A stretch of 64,000 nt of DNA, taken from NCBI RefSeq assembly GCF_001423945.1, contig NZ_LMPU01000008.1, forward strand, positions 434,001-498,000. The letters are read 5' to 3'. Position 1 is the first letter of the stretch. The number at the start of each line of letters is the position of its first letter. This DNA is from Pedobacter sp. Leaf194. GTDB taxonomy: Bacteria; Bacteroidota; Bacteroidia; Sphingobacteriales; Sphingobacteriaceae. A program made the position numbers and the translations under genes. Below, piece by piece: positions 9,991 through 18,443 of the stretch. The notes beneath the pieces are model-generated. The model saw nothing but the letters and a program-made list of their open reading frames with translations. It searched no databases and was not told the origin of the DNA.

Positions 9991-10031
9991 GAAATGTCCT
10001 CATTAAGTGTGCAACGCATTGAGGGCATTTC
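9991..10031. terminator. Hairpin between convergent genes
   Basis: GAAATGTCCTCA (9991-10002) can pair with TGAGGGCATTTC (10020-10031), 12 pairs with one G-T wobble, 17-base loop. It lies between the convergent ends of the TldD copy and the SMP-30-like gene. There is no strong T run, so the termination role is inferred from position. Confidence 0.5.
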
Positions 10032-10047
10032 GCCAAAGCCTGCTTAT

Positions 10048-10929
10048 TTACTCTACTCCTTTTGCAGTCGTTTTTATCGAATAAAGCGATTTTGAAGCTG
10101 TTATGAAGAGAATATTCTTGTTTTTCCCACCAAAACAAATATTTCCACACCAATTTTCAGGTACATCGATGTGACCAATATGTGCTCCGCTTTTGCTGTA
10201 AATATCAACACCTTTTCCGGTGATGTAGATATTTCCCTCGCTATCTAGCGTCATCCCATCCGAACCTTGTTTAAGTAAAAGTTCCCGCTCATTAAGTGAA
10301 GCATCTTCATTAATTTTGTAGCGGTAAGTTACATCAGCAACCCGATCTGCAACATAAAGATATTTGCCATCTGGCGTACCTAGAATTCCATTCGGCCGCT
10401 TAAAACCATCTGCAACGGCATGCGGAGTTTTCTTTCCTTGCGGAAGATAGTAAACTTTTTCGCCAACAATTTGAGGAGCCGTTCTGGTCCAGTAATCTCG
10501 CTGATAGTATGGGTCGGTGAAGTAAATGCCGCCCTTTTTATCTATCCAAATATCATTCGGACCATTAACTTTCTTTCCATCAATATCAGTGAATAGAATG
10601 GATATTTTTTTGTTTTTATCGATAGACCAGATTTGGTTATTTTCATCGGCGCAAACAATCAGATTTCCTTTCTTGTCAAAATAAGTTCCGTTCGCCCTCC
10701 CCGATTTTTCCATATATAAACTTAGTTTTCCATCCGTACCATATTTCCAGATTTTATCGTTGGGCTGGTCGGTAAAAAAAACATTGCCTTCTTTATCAAC
10801 AGAAGCACCTTCAGTAAATTTAAATTGCGAAGAGATAAGTTTCAAACTATCCTGTACAAAGGTTGGCGTCTGCGCTAAACTGAAAAGGCACTTGATGCAG
10901 AACATCGAAAGAAAGAATAATTTTTTCAT
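10048..10929 (-). CDS. SMP-30/gluconolactonase/LRE family secreted protein
   Basis: A 293-residue protein with an N-terminal signal peptide (MKKLFFLSMFCIKCLFSLAQ). The rest repeats the six-bladed beta-propeller pattern of SMP-30/gluconolactonase proteins: FTEGASVDKEGNVFFTD, NGTYFDKKGNLIVCAD, VNGPNDIWIDKKGGIYFTD and KRPNGILGTPDGKYLYVAD. The family's metal ligands are a Glu in the first blade, an Asn in the NGPND element and an Asp later on; all have candidates here. Known members hydrolyse sugar lactones, but many Bacteroidetes homologues have unknown substrates. The protein is probably periplasmic. It is a single-gene unit, convergent with the TldD copy. A sugar-acid lactonase is the likeliest activity. 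Confidence 0.85.
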   Translation of the reverse strand: MKKLFFLSMFCIKCLFSLAQTPTFVQDSLKLISSQFKFTEGASVDKEGNVFFTDQPNDKIWKYGTDGKLSLYMEKSGRANGTYFDKKGNLIVCADENNQIWSIDKNKKISILFTDIDGKKVNGPNDIWIDKKGGIYFTDPYYQRDYWTRTAPQIVGEKVYYLPQGKKTPHAVADGFKRPNGILGTPDGKYLYVADRVADVTYRYKINEDASLNERELLLKQGSDGMTLDSEGNIYITGKGVDIYSKSGAHIGHIDVPENWCGNICFGGKNKNILFITASKSLYSIKTTAKGVE

Positions 10930-11092
10930 GGGCTGATATTTCGTTTACAAAGTGGCGATTAATCCTCTGGATTGCAAGTAAAAATTTTGTGTAGTTGTTT
11001 TTGTGCCGCCAGCCTTAACGCAATCGCGGTTTCAAATAATTTCGCTTCTGCTCAAGTGTAGAAACAACCCTTAGCAAAAAAATGATGATATT

Positions 11093-12853
11093 TTAACTTA
11101 CCCTTTTGCCTTTTAATAACATATCCAGTGCATCATTTAGCGTTCCTGCTTTTTGTACTTCACCTTCGTTCACAAAATAAATTTCATCGGCATTTTCGAT
11201 GGTATTTAAGCGATGGGCAATAATTACCAAAGTCGTGTCTTTTGATAATTTATTTAAAATGCTGCCTAAAAGTTGCTCGGTAATGGTGTCGATATTTGCT
11301 GTGGCCTCATCTAAAATCAACAATTCCGGATTACGCAAAACCGCCCTCATAAAGGCAATTAATTGCTTCTGCCCCAAACTGATGCTGTCAGATCCTGAAG
11401 TAATCGGCGTATCTAATCCTTCATCAAAAATTGCCAGTAGTGCCCCGAGGTTCGCATCCTGTATAATTTTTTTCAATTCGTTATCAGTTACATCTTTGTA
11501 TTGGCTGTTTCCGTAAAGAATATTCTCTTTTACCGTGCCGGTAAATAAAAATGGTTCCTGCAAAATGAAGCCAATCTTTTGCGTGCGCTCCGTAGCCGTA
11601 AAGGAACGGATATCCTTCCCGTTCAGCAAAACAGTTCCTTTGGTCGTATCGTACAAACGCGAGATTAAAGAGGCTGTGGTAGTTTTCCCGCCCCCAGTAG
11701 GACCAATTAAAGCATATGTTTTACCTTTTTCAAATCTCAGATTAACGTTGTGAAGGATTTCCTTTGAATCATCATAAGAGAAGTGAACACTTTTAAACTC
11801 AAGCAATGCATCTGAGCCCAGGGCGTTATCGTTTTCTGTCAGACTAAGATTTGTTTCGAGGTTTAAAATTTGAGAAATCCGGTCCCAACTCGCCATCGCT
11901 ACCTGAAAACTAGTCCATAAGGCAGCCAACTGCCTCAAAGGGTTATAAAAATTAGTACAATATGAAATGTAACTTACCAACAGGCCAAGAGAAAAACTTC
12001 CAATAGAAATTAAGTAAATGCCAAAAAGTAATACAATTAATTGCGCTGCGCTGGAAAGCAAACCGTAAACCGGAACAAAAATATTATTCGCCAATCCGGC
12101 ACCAATAGCAGTTTTATAATTCTCCTGATTCGCTTCATCGAATCGCTTTCTAAAATAATCGCGGCGATTAAAAGCGATGATGACCTTAAAATTGTTCAGG
12201 CTTTCCTGAATCTCTGCACTCATTCCGCCAACGCTTTTTAAGTTTTTGGCATTTTTACGCTTAACCCACGGAGATAAGGCCATGGTAAAAATCACGATAA
12301 CGGCCGCAGGTGAAAGCGCCGCAGCGCCGAGTTCAAAATTAATGGATAGTAAGAAAATTCCAGCACCTATCATGGTTATAATGCTGCTCACAAACTGCAT
12401 TAATGATTGCGAAAAAAACTGGTTAAGCTTGTCAGTATCGTTATTTACTCTAGATATTAAGTCGCCGGCCTTGTTCTCGTTAAAAAAGGAAACCGGCAAT
12501 TCCTGCAGTTTGTTAAAAATCGCATTCCGCAGGGTAAACAACATTCGCTGACCAATTCCGCCCATTAATTTTGTTTGCGTGTAGCCGGTAATCATTGCAA
12601 TCATATACATTACCAAAAGTATTCCGCCGAAAACTAAAACGCCATGAAACTGCCCGGTGCGAATATAGGCATCGATGGTGTGGCCAACCAGCAGTGGCCC
12701 CAGTAACAGCAGCCCGGAATTAACTAAAATAGCTACTAAAGCCAGCCAAAGGTTTTTGTGCTCGCCAGAAATGAATTTAAGCAATCTTTTAAGCGCCTGG
12801 TAAGTAGATTGCTTTTCCTGCTTTGATTGTAGCTGGTTAAGATTGTAGTTCAT
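11093..12853 (-). CDS. ABC exporter half-transporter, subunit with canonical Walker B
   Basis: A 586-residue protein with an N-terminal six-helix exporter domain and a C-terminal ATPase. Visible motifs are Walker A GPTGGGKTT, Q-loop GFILQEPFLF, Walker B LLILDEATANID with the catalytic Glu, and H-switch IIAHRL. The signature motif is degenerate (SISLGQKQ instead of LSGGQ). It follows the paired gene at 12837-14573 with a 17-base overlap, so the two are translated together and almost certainly form a heterodimeric exporter. The arrangement fits the asymmetric family (BmrCD, TM287/288 type): this subunit supplies the catalytic Glu to one composite site and a defective signature to the other. Substrate is unknown; multidrug or lipid export is typical. 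Confidence 0.9.
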   Translation of the reverse strand: MNYNLNQLQSKQEKQSTYQALKRLLKFISGEHKNLWLALVAILVNSGLLLLGPLLVGHTIDAYIRTGQFHGVLVFGGILLVMYMIAMITGYTQTKLMGGIGQRMLFTLRNAIFNKLQELPVSFFNENKAGDLISRVNNDTDKLNQFFSQSLMQFVSSIITMIGAGIFLLSINFELGAAALSPAAVIVIFTMALSPWVKRKNAKNLKSVGGMSAEIQESLNNFKVIIAFNRRDYFRKRFDEANQENYKTAIGAGLANNIFVPVYGLLSSAAQLIVLLFGIYLISIGSFSLGLLVSYISYCTNFYNPLRQLAALWTSFQVAMASWDRISQILNLETNLSLTENDNALGSDALLEFKSVHFSYDDSKEILHNVNLRFEKGKTYALIGPTGGGKTTTASLISRLYDTTKGTVLLNGKDIRSFTATERTQKIGFILQEPFLFTGTVKENILYGNSQYKDVTDNELKKIIQDANLGALLAIFDEGLDTPITSGSDSISLGQKQLIAFMRAVLRNPELLILDEATANIDTITEQLLGSILNKLSKDTTLVIIAHRLNTIENADEIYFVNEGEVQKAGTLNDALDMLLKGKRVS

Positions 12854-14573
12854 AATTGCTGGTGCTCTGTTGTGAATTGTAAATTTGAACGTATTCAGGA
12901 CTGCTTTTCAGCAATTCCTGATGTGTTCCCCCGGCAACGATTTCGCCTTGCATCAACAAAATAACTTTATCGTAATTTTCAACAGATGCTATTTTTTGGG
13001 TTACTGATAACAATGTTAAACCCGGATAATTTTGTTGTATGTTTTCCAGAATTCTCTTCTCCGTGTTGGTATCCACACGTGCGGTAAAGTCATCGAGTAA
13101 TAAAATTTTCGGATTTACGGCCAATGCCCTTGCCAACATAATACGTTGCTTTTGCCCGCCCGAAAGGCTATTTCCACGCTCGGATACAATGGTGTTTAAT
13201 TTATCCGGCAGGTTATCTACGAAATCTTTAAGCTCAGCAGTTTGAATGGCTTTCGCTAAAGATTCATCCGTAACAGCATCGCTGAAGGCAATATTTTCCC
13301 GAATGCTCATGTTAAACATAATACTATCCTGAAAAACAAAACCAACCTGTTTGTGAAAATTTTCCTGGTTGTATTGATTAAGCTCCTTCCCGTCGAATGT
13401 CGTTTCGCCACTGGTAGGCTTAATCAAGCCGGTTAAAATGTAAAGCAATTGGGTTTTCCCAGCTGCCGTCGGACCGATTATTGCCGTTTTTGAACCGGCT
13501 TTTGCCGAAAAGGAAATGTCTTTTAAAATTGGCTTTTGCCCGATCGACAGCGATATGTTTTTAGCTTCAACATCTCCAATAAGTTCATCATCCAACTTTC
13601 CGGGATGTTTAATTTCCGGGGCATTTAAAACCGCTTCTATTCTTTGGTAAGATGCGGTGGCTTGTGCAATCACATTGCTCATAAAACCGATGACCAAAAT
13701 CGGAAAAATAATTAAAGCGAGATAACTGTTAAAGGCAGCAAACTCACCCAACGTCATTGTACCGTTAATAACAAAATGACCACCAAGCACCAAAATTGTT
13801 AATCCTGATAAGTTGGCTACGAAAACGATAATTGGAATTAACCCGGCAAATAAGCGTAGAATTGATAAACCCAAATCGCGGGCCTTTGCATTTGCATCAA
13901 GGAATTTATTGTACTCGAGCTGTTGCGAATTGATTACCCTTATTAATGCAGCACCTAAAATGCTTTCACTTATTACTTTGTTTAACCAATCGATAACTTC
14001 ACGGCTTTTGATGAAAAGCACCCTTACTTTTTTCAATACAAAGAAAAATGCACCACCAATAATTGGTACTATGGCAATAACACAAAGCGCAAGTTTCCAG
14101 TTTATCATAAGCAACAAGATGCTGGCGCCTACAATTAAAAATAAAGATGAAGCTAAGGAAACGATTGCCTGCGAAACAAACAGTTTAATAGAATCAGCAT
14201 CAGAAGTAAGGTTTGTGAGTAATTTAGACGGATTTGCCTGAATCACATAAGCATGGCTCTGTCGCGAAATCTGGTCGGAAAGCTTTGTACGCAAATCTTT
14301 TGCCACACGTTCTGAAGCGTAGGTTTGCACAATGCTTTGCAGATATGTGAAGATGAAAACCAACACAATAGCCAACGAAAACTCAACCAATATCGAATTT
14401 AAATTAAACGTTTTGTTTGTGTATGAATCAATTCCGTGGGCGATAATTTTGGGTAGCAATAAATTAATTCCATTGCTTAATAATGCAAAAAAAACCAACA
14501 GGAAAATTAAGCCTTTGTATGATGCAAGCAAGCTAAAAACACTCGGTTTTTTAGCTTCTTTGGGTTTTGCCAT
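12837..14573 (-). CDS. ABC exporter half-transporter, subunit with degenerate ATPase residues
   Basis: A 578-residue half-transporter: six membrane helices, then an ATPase domain with Walker A GPTAAGKTQ and a canonical signature LSGGQKQR. Its Walker B ends LLLDDFTARVD, with Asp in place of the catalytic Glu, and the H-switch position reads SVTQKIAS, with Gln instead of His. Both changes hit the same composite site, which also receives the degenerate signature of the partner protein, so that site should bind but hardly hydrolyse ATP. This is what is known for heterodimeric type IV exporters. The gene is first in the operon, with a TAAATTTG -7-like box upstream (14599-14606, minus strand). Confidence 0.9.
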   Translation of the reverse strand: MAKPKEAKKPSVFSLLASYKGLIFLLVFFALLSNGINLLLPKIIAHGIDSYTNKTFNLNSILVEFSLAIVLVFIFTYLQSIVQTYASERVAKDLRTKLSDQISRQSHAYVIQANPSKLLTNLTSDADSIKLFVSQAIVSLASSLFLIVGASILLLMINWKLALCVIAIVPIIGGAFFFVLKKVRVLFIKSREVIDWLNKVISESILGAALIRVINSQQLEYNKFLDANAKARDLGLSILRLFAGLIPIIVFVANLSGLTILVLGGHFVINGTMTLGEFAAFNSYLALIIFPILVIGFMSNVIAQATASYQRIEAVLNAPEIKHPGKLDDELIGDVEAKNISLSIGQKPILKDISFSAKAGSKTAIIGPTAAGKTQLLYILTGLIKPTSGETTFDGKELNQYNQENFHKQVGFVFQDSIMFNMSIRENIAFSDAVTDESLAKAIQTAELKDFVDNLPDKLNTIVSERGNSLSGGQKQRIMLARALAVNPKILLLDDFTARVDTNTEKRILENIQQNYPGLTLLSVTQKIASVENYDKVILLMQGEIVAGGTHQELLKSSPEYVQIYNSQQSTSNYELQS

Positions 14574-14598
14574 GTTTTGCGCTGAGCTTTGTAAAACG

Positions 14599-14606
14599 CA
14601 AATTTA
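14599..14606 (-). promoter_or_regulatory. Candidate Bacteroidetes -7 box for the ABC exporter operon
   Basis: On the minus strand this reads TAAATTTG, an exact match to the Bacteroidetes -7 consensus TAnnTTTG, 25 bases before the ATG at 14573. No clear TTTG -33 element is seen. Prediction only. Confidence 0.4.
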
Positions 14607-14824
14607 ACCCATTTATTTGAATAGTCTACTGTTTATTTAAATTTTGAGAAACGTAATGTTGTGGTTTACGTGCAGATGTATAGCCACAAGGGACATGGTA
14701 ATTTTAAATCAATTATCGGTTTTTACTTTTATATATGTTGATGATAATAACTTGAGCAGCTATTGCCGATTGATAGCCTGAATATTTCCGGCAGATTTAA
14801 AAACGTATTCCACACAAACATTGC

Positions 14825-14832
14825 TACCTTTG
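14825..14832 (+). promoter_or_regulatory. Candidate -7 box for cvfB
   Basis: TACCTTTG matches TAnnTTTG exactly and lies 34 bases before the ATG at 14867. No convincing -33 element was found. The rest of the 293-base gap between the divergent exporter operon and this gene shows no ORF or RNA. Confidence 0.45.
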
Positions 14833-14866
14833 CAGCACAACCATTGAAGAAAATGGTGCCCAAATT

Positions 14867-15712
14867 ATGATTGAAATAGGAAAGTATAACGAATTAAGGG
14901 TATTAAGTAAAACTGAGGCCGGTTTGAATTTAACTGATGGCGATAAGTTGGTTATCTTGCCCTACCAATACGTACCAAAAGGTTTAGAAATTGGCGACAA
15001 TGTGAGCGTTTTCGTTTACATTCAAAAAGATGGCCGCTTAACCGGCACAACCCAGAAAGCATATGCCGAAGTAGGCGATTTTGCGTTCCTAAAAGTTGTT
15101 TCTGATGGCGACGAGGGCGTTTTCATGGATTTAGGCATCGACAAGGATGTTTATGTGCCTACGAAAGAACAAAAGAGACCGATGCAAAAAGGCTACAAAT
15201 ATGTGGTGTATTTGTATCTGGATGAAAATAACGACAGACTCCTGGCATCGTCAAAATTGTATGATTTTGTTGAAGAGGAAAACTTTGATTTTGAAGAAGG
15301 AGACGAGGTAAGCCTGTTGATTACCGAAGAAACCGATTTAGGATTTAATGCAATAATAAATAATGCCTACATCGGTTTGTTGTATCACAACGAGGTTTTT
15401 GACAACATTCAGATTGGGGAACAGCGAAGGGGCTGGATTAAGAAAATCCGTTTAGAAGGTAAGATTGATTTAACCTTGCAACCGAGCGGTTACGGTCATA
15501 TTTTAGATTCGAAAGAGACTATTTTAGCCGCTTTGAAAAAGGAAGGTGGAGTAATTGAGCTTGGCGACAAAAGTTCTCCGGAAGAAATCTATCATCGTTT
15601 CCAAATTAGCAAAAGTGCGTTTAAAAAAACAATTGGCTCGCTTTACAAAGAGCGTTTAATTGTCCTTTCTGATGATTCCATCCGGCTATTAACCGACAAC
15701 GACGCAGAATAA
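14867..15712 (+). CDS. cvfB: CvfB family S1-domain RNA-binding protein
   Basis: A 281-residue protein with tandem S1-like OB folds and a C-terminal winged helix, the arrangement of the CvfB/YitL family. The N-terminal part begins MIEIGKYNELRVLSKTEAGL. S1-type elements include GDFAFLKVVSDGDEGVFMDLG and the later AYIGLLYHNEVFDNIQIGE followed by RGWIKKIR. The C-terminal winged helix covers about residues 222-275 (SPEEIYHRFQISKSAFKKTI). Family members bind RNA and influence expression of stress and virulence genes in Staphylococcus; the role in Bacteroidetes is not established. The gene stands alone, with a -7 box upstream and a strong terminator downstream. Confidence 0.85.
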   Translation: MIEIGKYNELRVLSKTEAGLNLTDGDKLVILPYQYVPKGLEIGDNVSVFVYIQKDGRLTGTTQKAYAEVGDFAFLKVVSDGDEGVFMDLGIDKDVYVPTKEQKRPMQKGYKYVVYLYLDENNDRLLASSKLYDFVEEENFDFEEGDEVSLLITEETDLGFNAIINNAYIGLLYHNEVFDNIQIGEQRRGWIKKIRLEGKIDLTLQPSGYGHILDSKETILAALKKEGGVIELGDKSSPEEIYHRFQISKSAFKKTIGSLYKERLIVLSDDSIRLLTDNDAE

Positions 15713-15731
15713 TTGTTGTTTCAAGGTATCG

Positions 15732-15766
15732 GGAATGTAAGTACAACTAAGCTTACATTCCTTTTT
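15732..15766 (+). terminator. Rho-independent terminator after cvfB
   Basis: Perfect 10-bp stem GGAATGTAAG (15732-15741) with CTTACATTCC (15752-15761), 10-base loop and a run of five Ts. Confidence 0.85.
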
Positions 15767-15793
15767 AAAAGCCTGTATTCAAATCCATATCTT

Positions 15794-16459
15794 TTAATTT
15801 AAGTTGAATTTATCATTTTGGATTTTAACAATATTTGAGGCCGAAATGATGGATACAATCATGATGCCTATAATTACAGCCAAAATTCCTTGAAAAGTAG
15901 AGTAAATTTTAGTGCCCGAAACGAAGATTTTTGAATCTTTAATCAACTCATCACCCACCTTTGATTGAATTTTGATTAGTGCGGAAAGTTTATTCAAAGT
16001 TTGCGCAGAAGTGCTCCTTCCAATTACTTTGTAGGTTTCTTTTGCGTTGTCAACTGATAAACCAAGAATTTTACGTTCTATTTCCCGCTGCATTTTTAAC
16101 GCCTTTTTTAAATCTTCCAAAAATGTTTTTTCCTGTTTTACCAGCAAAGTCAGCTCAAATTTATTAACAACCGAATCAATTTTACGATTGTGTTTATCAA
16201 TTCGCGAAACGCTTTTTAATAAGTGTTCATTATCAGCCAACGCATTTTGAATGATGTCATTTTTGTGGTAGAGGTTTTCGGCAATAAAGTACAAGTCGGT
16301 GGCGGGCACCAGCCTGTCATTGTACATCGAGATGAAAGATTCGTTTATTTTGCTTACACTTTTATCCTCCAGAAAACGGATGAGTAGAGTGCAACACATA
16401 ATACAAAAAAGTAAGAAAGCTACTTTCAACTTGTTTTTTAGGCTAAATGCAAATTTCAT
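15794..16459 (-). CDS. Membrane protein with MCP-type four-helix-bundle sensor domain only
   Basis: A 221-residue protein with an N-terminal membrane helix (KLKVAFLLFCIMCCTLLIRFL), a helical periplasmic-type region of about 150 residues (sensor-like sequence SFISMYNDRLVPATDLYFIA), and a second helix near the C-terminus (GILAVIIGIMIVSIISASNIV) followed by only about ten residues. This is the sensory half of a chemoreceptor or histidine kinase (four-helix-bundle MCP domain) without HAMP, kinase or methyl-accepting domain. Similar standalone proteins are common in Bacteroidetes and their output is unknown. No kinase or chemotaxis gene lies nearby. The C-terminal coding end shows no frameshifted continuation that I could recognise, so it is called as complete. 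Confidence 0.7.
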   Translation of the reverse strand: MKFAFSLKNKLKVAFLLFCIMCCTLLIRFLEDKSVSKINESFISMYNDRLVPATDLYFIAENLYHKNDIIQNALADNEHLLKSVSRIDKHNRKIDSVVNKFELTLLVKQEKTFLEDLKKALKMQREIERKILGLSVDNAKETYKVIGRSTSAQTLNKLSALIKIQSKVGDELIKDSKIFVSGTKIYSTFQGILAVIIGIMIVSIISASNIVKIQNDKFNLN

Positions 16460-16697
16460 ATCAAATTAGTTAAAAAATCAATGTAAGAATTAAAGCTCAT
16501 TTACAGCTTGTAATTTTGTTTACTTCGTTAAATAAATGCTGATGCGCAGTAAGGGATTAAACACTAGAACTTGCTGCTTTTGTTAAACGCATTATTAAGC
16601 TGTTAGCAAATTGAACTCGGCTTTGAACCAGAATTTTCTTTTATTTCTGTGTATTTCAAATGCGCATCAATCCAAACTTGAACTTCGCGGCGAGCTT

Positions 16698-18131
16698 CTA
16701 AAAATAATCTTCCTGCGCAGTTTTTGCGAACAATTGCGGAGCAAAATTTACCAGGTAAAGTTCCTTTTTTGCCCGGGTTACAGCGGTGTACAACCAACGT
16801 AGAAAATCCAAATCGATCATCTCTTCGGTTAGATAACCCTGGTCGGCAAAAACAGCATCCCACTGCCCGCCCTGCGCCTTATGGCAAGTAACCGCATAAG
16901 CAAATTTAATTTGCAGTGCATTGTAAAAAGGGTCGGCTTTTATGGCCAGCATGCGTTCGCGTTTGTTGGCAATGTGTTCGTAATCTTCGTTTAAACCATC
17001 AAAAAGCTTCTTATTTTGTTCATAAGGTAGGTTTGCCGATTCAAGATTTAAGGTATCAAGCATCACTTTGCAACTGATTTGGCCGGCCGCCGGGAAATCC
17101 AAAAACTCCAATGTGGCATCCGCAAAGCGGAAACCATAGCGTTCTTCTTCGCCGCGAACCCGAATCACTTTGGCCATGTCGCCGTTCGCAATAAAGGCAG
17201 TCTCTTCATTTTCGGGTAGCCAAAAATAGTTATTTCGAACCACCATAATCTGGTCGCCGCCCGTAAGTTCTTCTTCCCGATAAAGCAGCCTTGCCCGGAT
17301 TTGCTGGTTGTAAACGTTTGCCGATTTATTGGAGCGGCACACCACCAGCGTATTTTCTATACCAAATTTTCGGTAAGCATATTCAAGGCCTTCAACCAAC
17401 CTTGCGCCCGCCATATTGTAAATGTCTTTATAATTTTTAGTCAAAAACCTGGGTAAAGGATTTTCAGGATTTTTAGAAATCTGCGTTCTTAACATTGTCG
17501 CATTTGCCAAAATACCCGATTTTTTCTCCTGCCGAACCACTTCTTTCAACTCTACAGAGCTCACGCTTAAAGCAAATTTATCCTGCAAATATTTTTCGTT
17601 CAAAGCCGGACTCTCTAAACTTCCAACCGGCGGTAACTGCGCCGTGTCGCCCACAAAAAGCAAAAAACAGTTCTTGGTATTGTAAACAAATTCAAGCAAA
17701 TCCCGCAATATAGACGAACCCGTTTCATTAAATTCATCAGCAATCATCGAGGCCTCATCAATAATAAAAAGCGTATGCTCAGCCAGATTTGGCGCTATCT
17801 GAAATTGCATTTCCGGCGATGCCGCTGAGCGTTTCCTATAAATTCTTTTATGTATGGTTAATGCCTTGCGGTAAGAATACTGACTCATTACCTTTGCCGC
17901 CCGGCCTGTTGGGGCCAACAATTCGCTCCGTAAATTAAACTTATTTAACACCTTAACCAATGCCGCCACCGATGTTGTTTTACCGGTTCCGGCATAGCCT
18001 TTCAGCACAAAACAGCGGTACTCATCACTTTCCTGCAAAAACCTCGACATCCGTTCGCAAAAAAGCAATTGCTCTTTGGTCGGCGTGTGTGCGTAAGCCT
18101 GGGCAATAAGTTCACTTTTGTCGATATACAT
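16698..18131 (-). CDS. RecD-like SF1B DNA helicase
   Basis: A 477-residue ATP-dependent helicase of the RecD/Dda group. Motif I is GYAGTGKTTS at about residues 44-53, motif II is LFIIDEASMI, motif III is LLFVGDTAQLPPVGS, and the C-terminal UvrD_C_2 region holds YAVTCHKAQGGQWDAVF and RWLYTAVTRAKKELYLV. It lacks the long N-terminal domain of RecD2, so it is short for the family and nearer to Dda-like or 'AAA family ATPase' proteins of Bacteroidetes. No recB or recC lies in the window. The likely role is 5'-3' unwinding in repair or recombination. It forms a single-gene unit. Confidence 0.88.
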   Translation of the reverse strand: MYIDKSELIAQAYAHTPTKEQLLFCERMSRFLQESDEYRCFVLKGYAGTGKTTSVAALVKVLNKFNLRSELLAPTGRAAKVMSQYSYRKALTIHKRIYRKRSAASPEMQFQIAPNLAEHTLFIIDEASMIADEFNETGSSILRDLLEFVYNTKNCFLLFVGDTAQLPPVGSLESPALNEKYLQDKFALSVSSVELKEVVRQEKKSGILANATMLRTQISKNPENPLPRFLTKNYKDIYNMAGARLVEGLEYAYRKFGIENTLVVCRSNKSANVYNQQIRARLLYREEELTGGDQIMVVRNNYFWLPENEETAFIANGDMAKVIRVRGEEERYGFRFADATLEFLDFPAAGQISCKVMLDTLNLESANLPYEQNKKLFDGLNEDYEHIANKRERMLAIKADPFYNALQIKFAYAVTCHKAQGGQWDAVFADQGYLTEEMIDLDFLRWLYTAVTRAKKELYLVNFAPQLFAKTAQEDYF

Positions 18132-18443
18132 GAATTGTTGAATCGTTTTATTGAAAAATAATTTTAAAAAGTATTTGCCTTAAGATTTGGAAAACCAACT
18201 ACGTTACAAATAGGTTTCGGCAGCCCGTCTTTTCGCTAAATCTTTTTTGCGAACGGAACACGAATGTTATCGGCTTCCTTACAAAAAAGTATAACGCTAC
18301 AATACGGTTTAGATGGCAAAGATATAAGCTATTTTTAAAGTCTTACCCGCAAAAATGCAAACATCCTGGCTTCGAATACAATATGTTTGAAGAAGATTAT
18401 CTCCCTTCCGTCTAAATCTGCTCTACAAATTACGGATCACAGC
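18132..18443. other. Intergenic stretch, nothing recognised
   Basis: The 312 bases between the start of the helicase gene and the end of the DisA_N-type gene (both minus strand) hold no convincing ORF, RNA, hairpin with T run or consensus promoter. The helicase promoter must lie here but no TAnnTTTG box was found on the minus strand. Confidence 0.6.

Noticed and set aside
16603-16863. Minus-strand 86-codon frame at the end of the RecD-like gene
   Set aside because: Mostly overlaps the helicase in another frame; its tail reads protein-like but there is no start outside the helicase gene.
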